Translations under genes and position numbers: made by a program
Shown here: piece after piece, positions 38,255 through 48,347 of the stretch
Layout of the letters: each line of letters starts with the position of its first letter
Position numbering within the stretch: position 1 is the stretch's first letter
Notes under the pieces: model-generated
The model's database searches: none
Told to the model about the DNA's origin: nothing
What the model saw: only the letters and a program-made list of their open reading frames with translations
Assembly: GCA_947498025.1 (NCBI GenBank)
Contig: CANMJR010000013.1
Location: 1-64,000 of the forward strand
Source: Helicobacteraceae bacterium
Lineage (GTDB): Bacteria; Campylobacterota; Campylobacteria; Campylobacterales; Sulfurimonadaceae
Direction: 5' to 3'
DNA: 64,000 nt

Positions 38255-39003
38255 TAAAAATTGTACTTGGTTTAATGAGTTTGGTTTTGGTGATGAGTGC
38301 GGATGATGTCTATGCAAGTTTTTATTGTGCTGCACAAAAAAGTGCGAATCTTGCTTTTGATGCAAGCGGAGTTGTAAAAAGTGTTTTTGTGGATGCTTCG
38401 AGTGTTGTAAAAAAGGGGGACAAACTTGTTGAGCTTTACAGCGATGATTTAAAGGCATCTTTAGAGATTGCAAAAGCCTCCGTTGTAAGTGCCGAAGTGG
38501 CTCTAAAGTTTGCTCAAAAAGATTACGATAGACAGGTAGTTATAAAACACCTTATCGATGAAGCTCAGTTTGATAAATATGCCATGAACTATGAGAGTGC
38601 AAAAGCGGCGCTTTTAGTGGCAAAAGCGAACCTTGCCTACAGACAAACTCTCTATGACAAAACAACTATTTATGCACCGTTTGATGGGGTGATTTTTGAA
38701 AAAGCTGTTGAGGTCGGTGATGTTGTAAACGGAATGGTTTTGAGAACAATCTTTAAAATTCAGAGTCAGAGTGAGAGAAAACTTGTTTTAGAATTTGACC
38801 AAAAGTATTGGAAAAGTGTTGCGGTCGGGCAAATATTCAAATATACGATTGACGGAGACAAACAAAGTTATGAGGGGAAAATAATAAATATATACCCGCA
38901 TGCGAACGATGCAAACAGAAAACTGCTCGCTGAGGTAAAAGCAAAAGATTTTATAGTAGGACTTGTGGGGAACGGCTATATAACCACAGCTGCAAAAGAG
39001 TAA
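38251..39003 (+). CDS. RND efflux periplasmic adaptor
   Basis: VFVDASSVVKKGDKLVELYSDDLKA; TTIYAPFDGVIFEKAVEVGDVV. Confidence 0.85.
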   Translation: MIKIVLGLMSLVLVMSADDVYASFYCAAQKSANLAFDASGVVKSVFVDASSVVKKGDKLVELYSDDLKASLEIAKASVVSAEVALKFAQKDYDRQVVIKHLIDEAQFDKYAMNYESAKAALLVAKANLAYRQTLYDKTTIYAPFDGVIFEKAVEVGDVVNGMVLRTIFKIQSQSERKLVLEFDQKYWKSVAVGQIFKYTIDGDKQSYEGKIINIYPHANDANRKLLAEVKAKDFIVGLVGNGYITTAAKE

Positions 39004-39007
39004 AAAC

Positions 39008-42000
39008 ATGTATAAATTAGCAATAAAAAGACCAATTACGACGCTGATGTATGTGTTGACGATGGTTATATTTGGATACATGAGTTTCAAATCTATGCCC
39101 TCGGCTCTTTTTCCAAATATAGATTTTCCGATAGTTACAATTAAAACAACCTATCCGGGTGCCGAAGCAGGCACCATGGAGTCTCAGGTAACAGATAAAA
39201 TCGAAGAGGCAATTTCAAGAATCGGCGGAGTGGACAGTATCACTTCAACGAGCGCCGACAATGTAAGTATTGTTATCGTGAAGTTCTTTTTAGAGAGAGA
39301 CATGGACGAGTGTGCCAACGATGTAAGGGACAAAGTCTCAGCGGTTGTACTTCCAAAAAATGCAGATGCACCTCTTGTGAGTAAGCTCGACATCGGCGGA
39401 GCTTCGGTTATAAATGTTTTTTTAACGGCTAAAAATGACAGCATTAAAAATCTTATGCTCTTTGCAGATGAGAAGGTAAAACCAAAGATTCAAAAAATCA
39501 ACGGCGTAGGTGCGATTAATATCATCGGATATAAAGACAGAGAGATAAAAATATTTCCACATGCAGAGGCTCTCAATAAATACGGCATTACAATCGCAGA
39601 ATTAAACTCGATAGTTGCAAAAGAAAATATAAAAATAGGCGGCGGTAAACTTATCACCTCCACGGAGGAGTTTACCCTCAAAACAAAGGCGGACGCTCTC
39701 AGTATAAGTGAACTTGAAGAGATTGAGATAAAAAGCAATGTAAAATTAAAAGATATTGCAACTGTACAAGATGGACTGAGCGATTCAAAAAGTTATGCCT
39801 CTTTTAACGGTGTTGAGGGTGTGATGCTTGAGGTTCAAAAAATCTCCGGTACGAATACGCTCGATATTGTTGACATGGTAAAAAAAGTTGTTCCCGAACT
39901 TAAAAATATGGCGGGAGATAAGTTTGATGTTCAGATACTAAGCGACACCTCTCCGTTTATTTTAGAGTCTCTTAAAAGTGTTGAGTTTGACCTTATTTAC
40001 GGAGCGATTCTGGCGGCTCTCATCGTCTTTGTTTTTTTGAGAAACTTCACAATCACGATGGTTTCGGCTCTCTCCATTCCCGCTTCCATCATGGGTACTT
40101 TCGCACTTATGGATTACATGGGCTTTGAGCTTAACAAAATGACACTCATCGGTCTTACTTTGGCTATCGGAATTATCATCGATGATGCCATCGTTGTTAT
40201 TGAGAATATCTATAAAAAGATGGAAGCCGGCATGAGTAAATACGATGCGGCATATGAGGGAACAAAAGAGATGGCTTTTACTATTTTGGCAATCTCAGCG
40301 ATGCTTCTTGCGGTTTTTATTCCTGTTTCATTTATGAGCGGAATCGTCGGGAAGTTCTTTGAGAGTTTTGCCATGACGGTCGGTTTTGCAATTATCATCT
40401 CCTACTCGATTGCTCTAAGTTTTATCCCGAGTTTGAGTGCAAGAACACTTCACAAGGGCGAGAGTAAATTTTATAATAGTACGGAGCCGATATTTAAAGG
40501 TATTGAAAAAACTTACGAGAAAACTTTAAAAGCTGTTTTGCGATTTAAAGTCATTACTCTGATTTTAGTATTTATAATCTTTTTTGCTTCTTTGAGCCTC
40601 TTTCCAAAAATCGGTATGGATTTTATCCCAAAAGAGGACAAGGGAGAGTTTGAAATATCTCTCAAAGCAAATGCAGGAATATCGCTCGAAGAGATGGTAA
40701 GAAAATCTAAGCTTGTCGAAGAGATGGTAAAGAAAAATCCTGCCGTTGAATACACAACGCTCGGCGTGGGTTACAACTCTTCACAAGAGAAACACAAAGC
40801 GACTATTTATGTAAAACTTGTAGAGAAGACAAAACGAGCGCTCAATCAGGAGCATATTATTCAAGAGCTCCGAGGAGAACTCACACCCTTTAAAAAAGAT
40901 ATGTTTATAACTGCTGCGGCAATACCAAATATCAAAGGAGCCGGAGTTTCTGTGCCGTACCAGATAGTTTTAAAATCGGACTCTTTTGAAGATTTGATGA
41001 CTGCAAAGAAAAATCTGACGGAGTATCTGGCGAAGAAAAAAGGGTTTGTGGATATTGACACAAATCTTGATGATCCAAAACCTCAGATTGACATAAAAAT
41101 ATTGAGAGATAACGCCGCTAGGTTAGGTATTTCAGCGTCACAAATAGCTGAAGCAATATCTGTTGCATTTTCAAGTGATATGGAGGTTTCCTACTTTGAG
41201 GAGAACGGAAAACAGTATGACATCACTCTAAGATTCAGTGATGAAAACAGAATGAGACTAGAGGATATTAAAAAACTTCAGTTAAGAACAAACAGCGGAA
41301 ATTTAGTGTATCTTGACGGGCTTGTTGAGTTTAGCAAAAGTACGACACTCGGTGCTATAAATCACTTTGACAGACAAAGACAGGTTATAGTTTACTCAGA
41401 CCTTTTCGGGCTTGATTTGGGTGGAGCGGTTGCCTACACAAAAGCAGAAATTGATACTCTTATGCCAAAAGGTGTTATTTACAGATTTACAGGTTTTGCG
41501 GAAGAGATGGTAAAAACAGGTAAAGCTTTCGGCACGGCGCTGAGCCTTTCCGTAATCTTGATGTTTATTATTTTGGCGATTTTGTATGAGTCTTTAATTC
41601 AGCCGATTATCATCATGGTTGCACTTCCGCTGAGCATCATCGGTGTTATGTTGGCTCTGTATCTCAGCGGATTGCAGTTTAGCTTATTTGTAATGATTGG
41701 ATTTATGCTCCTTATGGGAATGGTCGGCAAAAATGCCGTCCTGCTTGTGGACTTTGCAAACAACGCCGTAGCAAGTGGAAAGAGTGCAGATGAAGCACTT
41801 ATAGAAGCTGGAGAGAAGAGACTTCGCCCGATTCTTATGACAACAATCGCCATGGTTTTTGCCATGTTACCTCTTGCTCTTGGAACAGGTTTGGGAAGTG
41901 AAACAAAAGCTCCTATGGCAATAGCAATCATAGGCGGACTTCTAAGCTCCATGGTTCTAACGCTTTTAGTTGTTCCTGTGATGTACAAAATGATAAGCCC

Positions 42001-42049
42001 GCTCGACAGATGGCTGAGAAAGTTTTATGAGTCAAAACAGGCTGATTAA
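39008..42049 (+). CDS. RND-family efflux transporter (AcrB/MdtB-like)
   Basis: KRPITTLMYVLTMVIFGYMSFKSMPSALFPNIDFPIVTIKTTYPGAEAGTMESQVTDKIE; LAIGIIIDDAIVVIENI. Confidence 0.95.
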   Translation: MYKLAIKRPITTLMYVLTMVIFGYMSFKSMPSALFPNIDFPIVTIKTTYPGAEAGTMESQVTDKIEEAISRIGGVDSITSTSADNVSIVIVKFFLERDMDECANDVRDKVSAVVLPKNADAPLVSKLDIGGASVINVFLTAKNDSIKNLMLFADEKVKPKIQKINGVGAINIIGYKDREIKIFPHAEALNKYGITIAELNSIVAKENIKIGGGKLITSTEEFTLKTKADALSISELEEIEIKSNVKLKDIATVQDGLSDSKSYASFNGVEGVMLEVQKISGTNTLDIVDMVKKVVPELKNMAGDKFDVQILSDTSPFILESLKSVEFDLIYGAILAALIVFVFLRNFTITMVSALSIPASIMGTFALMDYMGFELNKMTLIGLTLAIGIIIDDAIVVIENIYKKMEAGMSKYDAAYEGTKEMAFTILAISAMLLAVFIPVSFMSGIVGKFFESFAMTVGFAIIISYSIALSFIPSLSARTLHKGESKFYNSTEPIFKGIEKTYEKTLKAVLRFKVITLILVFIIFFASLSLFPKIGMDFIPKEDKGEFEISLKANAGISLEEMVRKSKLVEEMVKKNPAVEYTTLGVGYNSSQEKHKATIYVKLVEKTKRALNQEHIIQELRGELTPFKKDMFITAAAIPNIKGAGVSVPYQIVLKSDSFEDLMTAKKNLTEYLAKKKGFVDIDTNLDDPKPQIDIKILRDNAARLGISASQIAEAISVAFSSDMEVSYFEENGKQYDITLRFSDENRMRLEDIKKLQLRTNSGNLVYLDGLVEFSKSTTLGAINHFDRQRQVIVYSDLFGLDLGGAVAYTKAEIDTLMPKGVIYRFTGFAEEMVKTGKAFGTALSLSVILMFIILAILYESLIQPIIIMVALPLSIIGVMLALYLSGLQFSLFVMIGFMLLMGMVGKNAVLLVDFANNAVASGKSADEALIEAGEKRLRPILMTTIAMVFAMLPLALGTGLGSETKAPMAIAIIGGLLSSMVLTLLVVPVMYKMISPLDRWLRKFYESKQAD

Positions 42050-42076
42050 ACGCTAGTTTCACATGCCAAGATTTTT

Positions 42077-42109
42077 CTCGTTCCACCTCTCCCGAGGTGG
42101 AATGCATAC
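42077..42109 (+). repeat. REP-like palindrome (+ orientation)
   Basis: CTCGTTCCACCTCTCCCGAGGTGGAATGCATAC. Confidence 0.9.
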
Positions 42110-42120
42110 TAATATTCATA

Positions 42121-42303
42121 CTACTCCGGCTGTTCACGCTGAGATATAAAATCATCAGAAAACTTTTCAAGAGAGTCAAACAAGATGTTAAATTTACTAC
42201 TTTTTGGAAGTAAAATAACAGCATCCTCCTTTTTGACAATAAACACTTCATCCTGATTCTCAACCTTGCTCTTACTATGAGGAAAGATTTTTGCAGTTGT
42301 CAT
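42121..42303 (-). CDS. Orphan VapB-type antitoxin-like protein, shortened AbrB domain
   Basis: MTTAKIFPHSKS-DEVFIVKKEDAVILLPK-FDSLEKFSDDFISQREQPE; no adjacent toxin ORF. Confidence 0.7.
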   Translation of the reverse strand: MTTAKIFPHSKSKVENQDEVFIVKKEDAVILLPKSSKFNILFDSLEKFSDDFISQREQPE

Positions 42304-42397
42304 CTTAACTCCTTTCTCAATATATATTTATGAGTATATATTATATGTGAGAATTTATCAACTTGGCATGTGGATATTATAGTATTGATTGATTTGA

Positions 42398-42430
42398 GTA
42401 TGCATTCCACCTCGGGAGAGGTGGAACGAG
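42398..42430 (-). repeat. REP-like palindrome (- orientation)
   Basis: GTATGCATTCCACCTCGGGAGAGGTGGAACGAG. Confidence 0.9.
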
Positions 42431-42514
42431 AAGAAAAAATAATAATTATTTAAGTTTAGAATTGTTAGAACAAAGGTACTATGTTGCTTAACTTTTAAAG
42501 TTGGGAGGAATATT

Positions 42515-42943
42515 GTGAAAAATATTACAATTATTGCTGTATTAGCAATATTATTTAGTGGTTGTGCTACGAAGCTGACAACATATCAAGATCATGAGTT
42601 ACAGTCTTATAAATCGAAAAATTTATATTTTGAAGAAAAATCACCAGGAGCGGCAGCAGGATTTGGGATATTACCAGGAGGTGGATCATTTTACACAGGA
42701 AATTATGGGTTAGGTGTTGTTAACTTGTTACTATGGCCTGTTTCAATATTATGGGATCCAATTAGTGGATATGATGGAGCTGAAACTATTAACTACCATG
42801 CAACAAAAGCAAATGTAAATAGACGTAAAAATCAAGATATGAAATTTATAGACAGAGAACTAGAAGATGGCAAACTTGAACGGGATATATATATAGTAAA
42901 AAAACGTGAGATTGAAGACAGATATTCTTCAGATGCATTGTAG
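42515..42943 (+). CDS. Putative lipoprotein
   Basis: IIAVLAILFSGCATK lipobox; Gly-rich GAAAGFGILPGGGSFYTGNYGLGVVNLLLWP. Confidence 0.65.
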   Translation: MKNITIIAVLAILFSGCATKLTTYQDHELQSYKSKNLYFEEKSPGAAAGFGILPGGGSFYTGNYGLGVVNLLLWPVSILWDPISGYDGAETINYHATKANVNRRKNQDMKFIDRELEDGKLERDIYIVKKREIEDRYSSDAL

Positions 42944-42985
42944 CACTAAGCAACTATTTTCGTTTCCAAGCTGGAGTTTTTCCTT

Positions 42986-43018
42986 CTCGTTCCACCTCTC
43001 CCGAGGTGGAATGCATAC
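42986..43018 (+). repeat. REP-like palindrome (+ orientation), left flank of RAYT
   Basis: CTCGTTCCACCTCTCCCGAGGTGGAATGCATAC. Confidence 0.92.
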
Positions 43019-43061
43019 TGCACACATGCGCTCTTAAGCCAAACTAAACTACAATAACCCC

Positions 43062-43595
43062 ATGGGAAGAAGCAGATATAAAATCTATGAAACGACACAT
43101 CCGCATTTTGTAACTTGCACGATACTTCATTGGTTGCCTCTTTTTACACGACAAGAAAGTGTTCAAATAATTCTAGATTGTCTGAAGTTTTTACAAGAAA
43201 AAGATAATCTAAAACTCTATGCTTATGTGATTTTGGAAAATCATTTGCACATGGTTATTTCTAGTGATGATTTACATAAAACTATGCAATCTTTTAAACA
43301 ATACACCGCAAAACAACTTCTTGAACTACTGAAAAAAGAGAATGTAACAACTCTTTTAGAGCAACTCGCTTTTTATAAAAAAGCACATCATCAAGAGAAA
43401 AGTTATCAAGTGTGGGAAGAGGGATACCAACCTAAATTGATTCAAGATGAGGCAATGATGAAAATTAAAGTGGATTATATTCATAACAATCCTGTAAAAA
43501 GAGGTTATGTGGATGAAGATATTCATTGGCGATATAGCAGTGCGAGAGATTATAATGGTATGATTGGGTTAATTGAAATTGAGAGATTATGGTGA
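43062..43595 (+). mobile_element. REP-associated tyrosine transposase (RAYT, Y1/IS200-like)
   Basis: GRSRYKIYETTHPHFVTCTILHWLPLF; AYVILENHLHMVISS (HxH); YIHNNPVKRGYV...WRYSSARDY; flanked by REPs. Confidence 0.92.
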
Positions 43596-43606
43596 TTTGA
43601 GTTGTT

Positions 43607-43639
43607 GTATGCATTCCACCTCGGGAGAGGTGGAACGAG
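43607..43639 (-). repeat. REP-like palindrome (- orientation), right flank of RAYT
   Basis: GTATGCATTCCACCTCGGGAGAGGTGGAACGAG. Confidence 0.92.
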
Positions 43640-43710
43640 ATAAAAGTAGAAGCAGTCATCGATATTTCCTTAGATTGATGGTTATTGTACCCAATTTTTT
43701 ATGTTTTTTT

Positions 43711-43740
43711 CGCTCCCAATCTTCAGCTTGGGAGTGTATA
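43711..43740 (+). repeat. Degenerate REP-like palindrome
   Basis: CGCTCCCAATCTTCAGCTTGGGAGTGTATA. Confidence 0.65.
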
Positions 43741-43776
43741 TTTATACTTATGATTGATATGCAGATGGTTATGGAT

Positions 43777-43809
43777 GTATGCATTCCCAATGAGGACATT
43801 GGGAACGAG
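43777..43809 (-). repeat. REP-like palindrome (- orientation), variant stem
   Basis: GTATGCATTCCCAATGAGGACATTGGGAACGAG. Confidence 0.88.
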
Positions 43810-43824
43810 AAATATTTCCAATTA

Positions 43825-43841
43825 CGAACGCACCGCGTTCG
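43825..43841. repeat. Perfect hairpin CGAACGC ACC GCGTTCG
   Basis: 7-bp perfect stem next to the last REP. Confidence 0.6.
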
Positions 43842-43868
43842 CAATTCAATTCGAGGATAAATAATAAA

Positions 43869-45020
43869 ATGCTTCAAATAAACAACGCAACAAAATTCAC
43901 TCTCCTGCTTATGTCCATGATGACGATGATGTCCAATGTTGCGATTGTAACAACTTTGCCACACCTTAGCTCTGTTTTTAAAGATGTAGAAAATATTGAG
44001 TTTTTATCCAGACTTATGATAACGCTTCCCTCTTTGGCGATAGCTTTTCTTGCACCGTTTTTGGGGCATGTTGTTAGTCGGTTTGGCAAAAAAAGTTCGG
44101 CGATGGTGGCTTTGGTTTTTTTCTCTGTGTTCGGGAGTGCAGGGCTCTATTTAGAAACCATCTATGAACTTTTAGCTTCAAGATTCTTCTTCGGAATTGC
44201 CATTGCAGTTTTAATGATAGTCTCAACCTCTTTAATAGGTGATTACTTCAAAGATGAGGCAAGACATAAATTTATGGGATTGCAAAGTGCTTTTATGGCA
44301 CTTGGCGGAGTTTTTTTTCTCGTTGGAGGTGGGTTTTTATCGGATTTAAATTGGAGATACCCGTTTGGAATCTATCTTGTGGGTTTTTTTATAATCATCT
44401 TTGTAGCAAAATTTTTGGTTCATAAAGAGAGTGATTTAGAGCAAGAGACAGAGATAATCCATAACCTTTTTCCCATCTACATTTTGGCCTTTTTACTCAT
44501 GATGATTTTTTATATCCTGCCGACGCAAATGCCGTTTTTGATTATTAATGTTTTTCATGCAAACGGCACACTCGCGGGCGAAATCATAGCAACAGCCTTT
44601 ATTTTCAATGCTCTGGGTGCCATGAGTTTTGTCTTTTTAAAAAAGCGATTTGATTTTAAAACTATCTACATGATAGGCATGGGCATTGTCGCGATTGGTT
44701 TTATCTTGATTGGTTTAGTAGAAAATGTCTATCTCTTCTTTGTAACATCGCCTATTATGGGCTTTGGCGGAGGAGTGCTTATGACAAATATAACTGCATG
44801 GATGTTAAGTCATGCGCACCATACAAAAAGAGTAAAATCATCAAGCTACTTAACAAGTGCGCTTTTTTTGGGACAATTTAGCTCGCCGATTGTTTTTCAC
44901 CCCTTTGTGAGCTACTTTGGAGTGGAGCACTTTTTTGAAGTTGTCGGAGTGCTTCTCCTCACAATTTTGGTAGCTCTCTATTTTTATAGACGCTCTCTTA
45001 GCCCTAACGGAGTTATATGA
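43869..45020 (+). CDS. MFS transporter
   Basis: Multi-TM; FLAPFLGHVVSRFGKKSSAMVAL. Confidence 0.85.
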   Translation: MLQINNATKFTLLLMSMMTMMSNVAIVTTLPHLSSVFKDVENIEFLSRLMITLPSLAIAFLAPFLGHVVSRFGKKSSAMVALVFFSVFGSAGLYLETIYELLASRFFFGIAIAVLMIVSTSLIGDYFKDEARHKFMGLQSAFMALGGVFFLVGGGFLSDLNWRYPFGIYLVGFFIIIFVAKFLVHKESDLEQETEIIHNLFPIYILAFLLMMIFYILPTQMPFLIINVFHANGTLAGEIIATAFIFNALGAMSFVFLKKRFDFKTIYMIGMGIVAIGFILIGLVENVYLFFVTSPIMGFGGGVLMTNITAWMLSHAHHTKRVKSSSYLTSALFLGQFSSPIVFHPFVSYFGVEHFFEVVGVLLLTILVALYFYRRSLSPNGVI

Positions 45021-45550
45021 AAACTGTTATTATCGGGGTAGGAAGTATATTGTTTCAAGATGAGGGCGTTGGTGTTTATGCCTCAAAATATCTTGATAAG
45101 AACTACACATTCAGCGGCGATGTGACGCTGGTTGACGGTGGCGTTTTAGGATTTCACTTAATTGGGTACTATCTTGATTACGATAAGGTTTTGATACTAG
45201 ATACCATAACCATGGATGATGTGGCAGGTTCCATCTACAATCTCCCCGACAGAGAGCTTTTGGGGCTTGGGAGTTACAAGCAGAGCGTACATGAGGTGGA
45301 GGTTGTCGAGATGTTGGAGATAGCTTCGCTTCATGAGAAGAGCGCCGAGGTAAATGTTATCGGCATTGTCCCGGAAGATATTAAAAACATAAATATAGGG
45401 TTGAGCGATGTGATTGTGGCAAGATTTGATGCTTTTATTGACGCAGCTTTAGATGCGCTTGAACATTTTGGTGTAAAATATACAAAAAACACAACCGAGT
45501 TCTCGCTTGAGAGTGTAATAGAGAGTTACAGGAATCCACAGAATGATTAG
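45017..45550 (+). CDS. Hydrogenase maturation protease (HyaD/HupD family)
   Basis: VIIGVGSILFQDEGVGVYASKYL...VTLVDGGVLGFHLIGYY. Confidence 0.9.
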   Translation: MKTVIIGVGSILFQDEGVGVYASKYLDKNYTFSGDVTLVDGGVLGFHLIGYYLDYDKVLILDTITMDDVAGSIYNLPDRELLGLGSYKQSVHEVEVVEMLEIASLHEKSAEVNVIGIVPEDIKNINIGLSDVIVARFDAFIDAALDALEHFGVKYTKNTTEFSLESVIESYRNPQND

Positions 45551-47774
45551 AAAAAGCTTTCTTATTTATGGAGTTGTTCAGGGCGTTGGATTTCGCCCTT
45601 TTATTTATAAGATAGCATGCAAAAATAAACTTTGCGGATTTGTGAAAAATGATAGTGAGGGAGTGGAGTTAGAAGTTGAAGGGTCTGAAGAGAATATAAA
45701 GATATTTGAAGAGCAACTCCACGCACAGCTCCCGCCACTTGCAAGAATTGACACAATCAAAACCAAAGAGTTAGAACCGCTTTATGAAAAAAGTTTTGAG
45801 ATTAGAGAGAGTTCAATTTACGCAAATAATGCAAAAACGGCTCTCATTTCACCCGACATTGCAACATGTCACGAGTGTTTGGAAGATAAAAAAAAAGAGG
45901 GCAAATACCACAACTATTTTGCCACAAACTGCACAAACTGCGGACCGAGATACAGTATTATAAAAACTGTACCCTACGACAGAAGTAACACTTCGATGGA
46001 TAAATTTGCGATGTGCGAATCTTGTCTTGAAGAGTATAAAAATCCACTCAGCAGAAGATACCATGCCCAGCCCATCTCTTGCAACAGTTGCGGGCCAAAA
46101 TTATCTCTTTGGCATGCCCAGAGTAAAACAGCAATAGATGAAACCGATATTTTTAAAAAGGTTGCCGACTTTATTGAGAGTGGCAAAATTGTAGCAATAA
46201 AAGGGATTGGCGGATTTCATATAGTTTGTGATGCCTCAAACGATGCGGTGATTTTAAAGCTAAGAGAGTTCAAAAACAGACCGACAAAACCATTGGCAAT
46301 CATGTGTAAAGATAGTGTGCAGATAAAATCTTTGGCGTGCGTGAATGAGAAAGAGGAGGAGTTGCTTACTTCAAAAGAAGCGCCGATAGTAATTTTGAAA
46401 AAAAGCCTGTTTTCCTATGTAAAACTATCGAAGTTTTTGGCTCCAAATATAGATAGAATAGGGTGTATGTTAGCCTATACACCGCTTCATCATCTATTAT
46501 TTCAATATTTAAATACTCCAATAGTTGCCACAAGCGCGAACTTGGGAGATGAGCCTATCCTAACCAAAATGGAGGATATATTCAGTAAGTTGCCGTTTAT
46601 TGATTTTGTTTTGGATTTTAATAGAGAGATAATAAATGGGGTGGATGACTCTCTGCTTCAAGTCGTGAACGGGAAAACTCAGACGCTCCGCCTTTCTCGC
46701 GGATACGCTCCGAAGGTGATAAAACTCCCATTTAAGAGTGAGAAAAAAATTCTCGCAGTCGGTGCAAATGCTAAAAACTCCATAGCTTTTGTGATGGGCA
46801 ACAATCTTATTCTCTCCCCGCATATCGGCGATTTAGACAGCCTGAAAGCCTTTGAGTATTTTGAACGCACAATAGAGACTTTCAAAAGGTTCTACGACTT
46901 TGAACCGGACATTATCGTGCATGACAAACACCCAAATTACGAAACAACAAAATGGGCGAAAAAGCAAAACAAGGAACTTGTAGAAGTCGGTCACCACTTA
47001 GCACACATCTATGCATGTAAGGCTGAATTTGGGTTGAGCGGTGATTACTTAGGTTTTAGTTTTGACGGTACAGGGTTTGGGGATGGTAAGATTCTTTGGG
47101 GCGGAGAGATTTTTGTGGGGGATGAGAGAAAATATCATTTCAAACCTATAAAACTTTTAGGCGGTGAAAAAGCGATAAAAGAGCCGAGACGCGTGGCGCT
47201 GAGCATGCTTTTTGATGCACTGAGTTTAGAAGAGGTGCAAGAGCTTGATTTGGCATGCGTAAAAGAGTTTTCACCTGAGAACTTAAAACTCCTGCACCAA
47301 AGCCACACAAAAAATTTAAACGCACCGCAAAGCTCGTCTGTCGGCAGAATGTTTGATGCTATCGTTTCATTTTCAGACATCGCTCAAACCATAAGTTACG
47401 AGGGGGAAAGTGGACTTTTATGTGAGAGCTACTATGATGAAAATAGAACTAGAAGTTTCAATTACGCCATAACGGATGGTGTTATAGATATGAAAATAGT
47501 CGAGTTTATTTTAAACAATAAGTTTGATAAAAAAGAGCTCAATAGCATGTTTATAAATACTCTGGTAGAAATTATAATAAGTATCTCAAAAAAAGAAAAA
47601 CTAAAAGTGATTCTCAGCGGTGGGGTGTTTCAGAACAAAACTCTGCTAGAACTCGCGGCATGTGGACTTGAAAAAGAAAATATCTCGTACTTTTTTCAAC
47701 AGCAAACAGCCATTAATGATGGTGGAATAGCCCTTGGGCAGGCATATTTTTGCGTGAAAAACAATATAGGATAA
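45543..47774 (+). CDS. hypF: Carbamoyltransferase HypF
   Basis: GVVQGVGFRPFIYKIA acylphosphatase; CHECL zinc fingers; YrdC-like and carbamoyltransferase regions; C-terminus NDGGIALGQAYF. Confidence 0.96.
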   Translation: MIRKSFLIYGVVQGVGFRPFIYKIACKNKLCGFVKNDSEGVELEVEGSEENIKIFEEQLHAQLPPLARIDTIKTKELEPLYEKSFEIRESSIYANNAKTALISPDIATCHECLEDKKKEGKYHNYFATNCTNCGPRYSIIKTVPYDRSNTSMDKFAMCESCLEEYKNPLSRRYHAQPISCNSCGPKLSLWHAQSKTAIDETDIFKKVADFIESGKIVAIKGIGGFHIVCDASNDAVILKLREFKNRPTKPLAIMCKDSVQIKSLACVNEKEEELLTSKEAPIVILKKSLFSYVKLSKFLAPNIDRIGCMLAYTPLHHLLFQYLNTPIVATSANLGDEPILTKMEDIFSKLPFIDFVLDFNREIINGVDDSLLQVVNGKTQTLRLSRGYAPKVIKLPFKSEKKILAVGANAKNSIAFVMGNNLILSPHIGDLDSLKAFEYFERTIETFKRFYDFEPDIIVHDKHPNYETTKWAKKQNKELVEVGHHLAHIYACKAEFGLSGDYLGFSFDGTGFGDGKILWGGEIFVGDERKYHFKPIKLLGGEKAIKEPRRVALSMLFDALSLEEVQELDLACVKEFSPENLKLLHQSHTKNLNAPQSSSVGRMFDAIVSFSDIAQTISYEGESGLLCESYYDENRTRSFNYAITDGVIDMKIVEFILNNKFDKKELNSMFINTLVEIIISISKKEKLKVILSGGVFQNKTLLELAACGLEKENISYFFQQQTAINDGGIALGQAYFCVKNNIG

Positions 47775-47786
47775 GAGAAGAGAAAG

Positions 47787-48347
47787 ATGTTTGATAAATT
47801 TATGATTTATATTAAAAGAATGAATGGGTTTGAGAAAAGTCCGCCACGAAAGCCTTTTTCAAAAATTCTTTGGTCATGGCTGGGTGCATTTTTAGGTATT
47901 TATTTAATTTCAATTTTAAATGACAGTATTCACTCCAATGTAATAGATAAGATTTTTCTGATTGGCTCATTTGGTGCATCGGCAGTATTGATATACGGTG
48001 CACCGCAAGTGGAGTTTTCTCAACCTCGGAATGTTTTAGGAGGACATGTTTTATCAGCGTTAGTAGGTGTAACGGTTTATAAATTTTTACCTTTTGATCC
48101 TTCTGTCTTAAGTGCTATTGCTGTCTCAATGGCTATTGTAGTTATGCATTTTACAGGTACTCTTCATCCGCCGGGCGGGGCTACTTCATTAATCGCAGTC
48201 ATCGGAAGTTCTCAAATACATGACATTGGATATACATTTGTTCTTCTTCCGGTCGCACTAGATGCCTTCGTGATGCTGCTTGTTGCATTACTTGTTAATA
48301 ATTTATCAAAAAATCCAAAGAGGCACTATCCGCGTTATTGGTTCTAA
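47787..48347 (+). CDS. HPP-family membrane protein
   Basis: Four-TM pattern; FTGTLHPPGGATSLIAV. Confidence 0.9.
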   Translation: MFDKFMIYIKRMNGFEKSPPRKPFSKILWSWLGAFLGIYLISILNDSIHSNVIDKIFLIGSFGASAVLIYGAPQVEFSQPRNVLGGHVLSALVGVTVYKFLPFDPSVLSAIAVSMAIVVMHFTGTLHPPGGATSLIAVIGSSQIHDIGYTFVLLPVALDAFVMLLVALLVNNLSKNPKRHYPRYWF

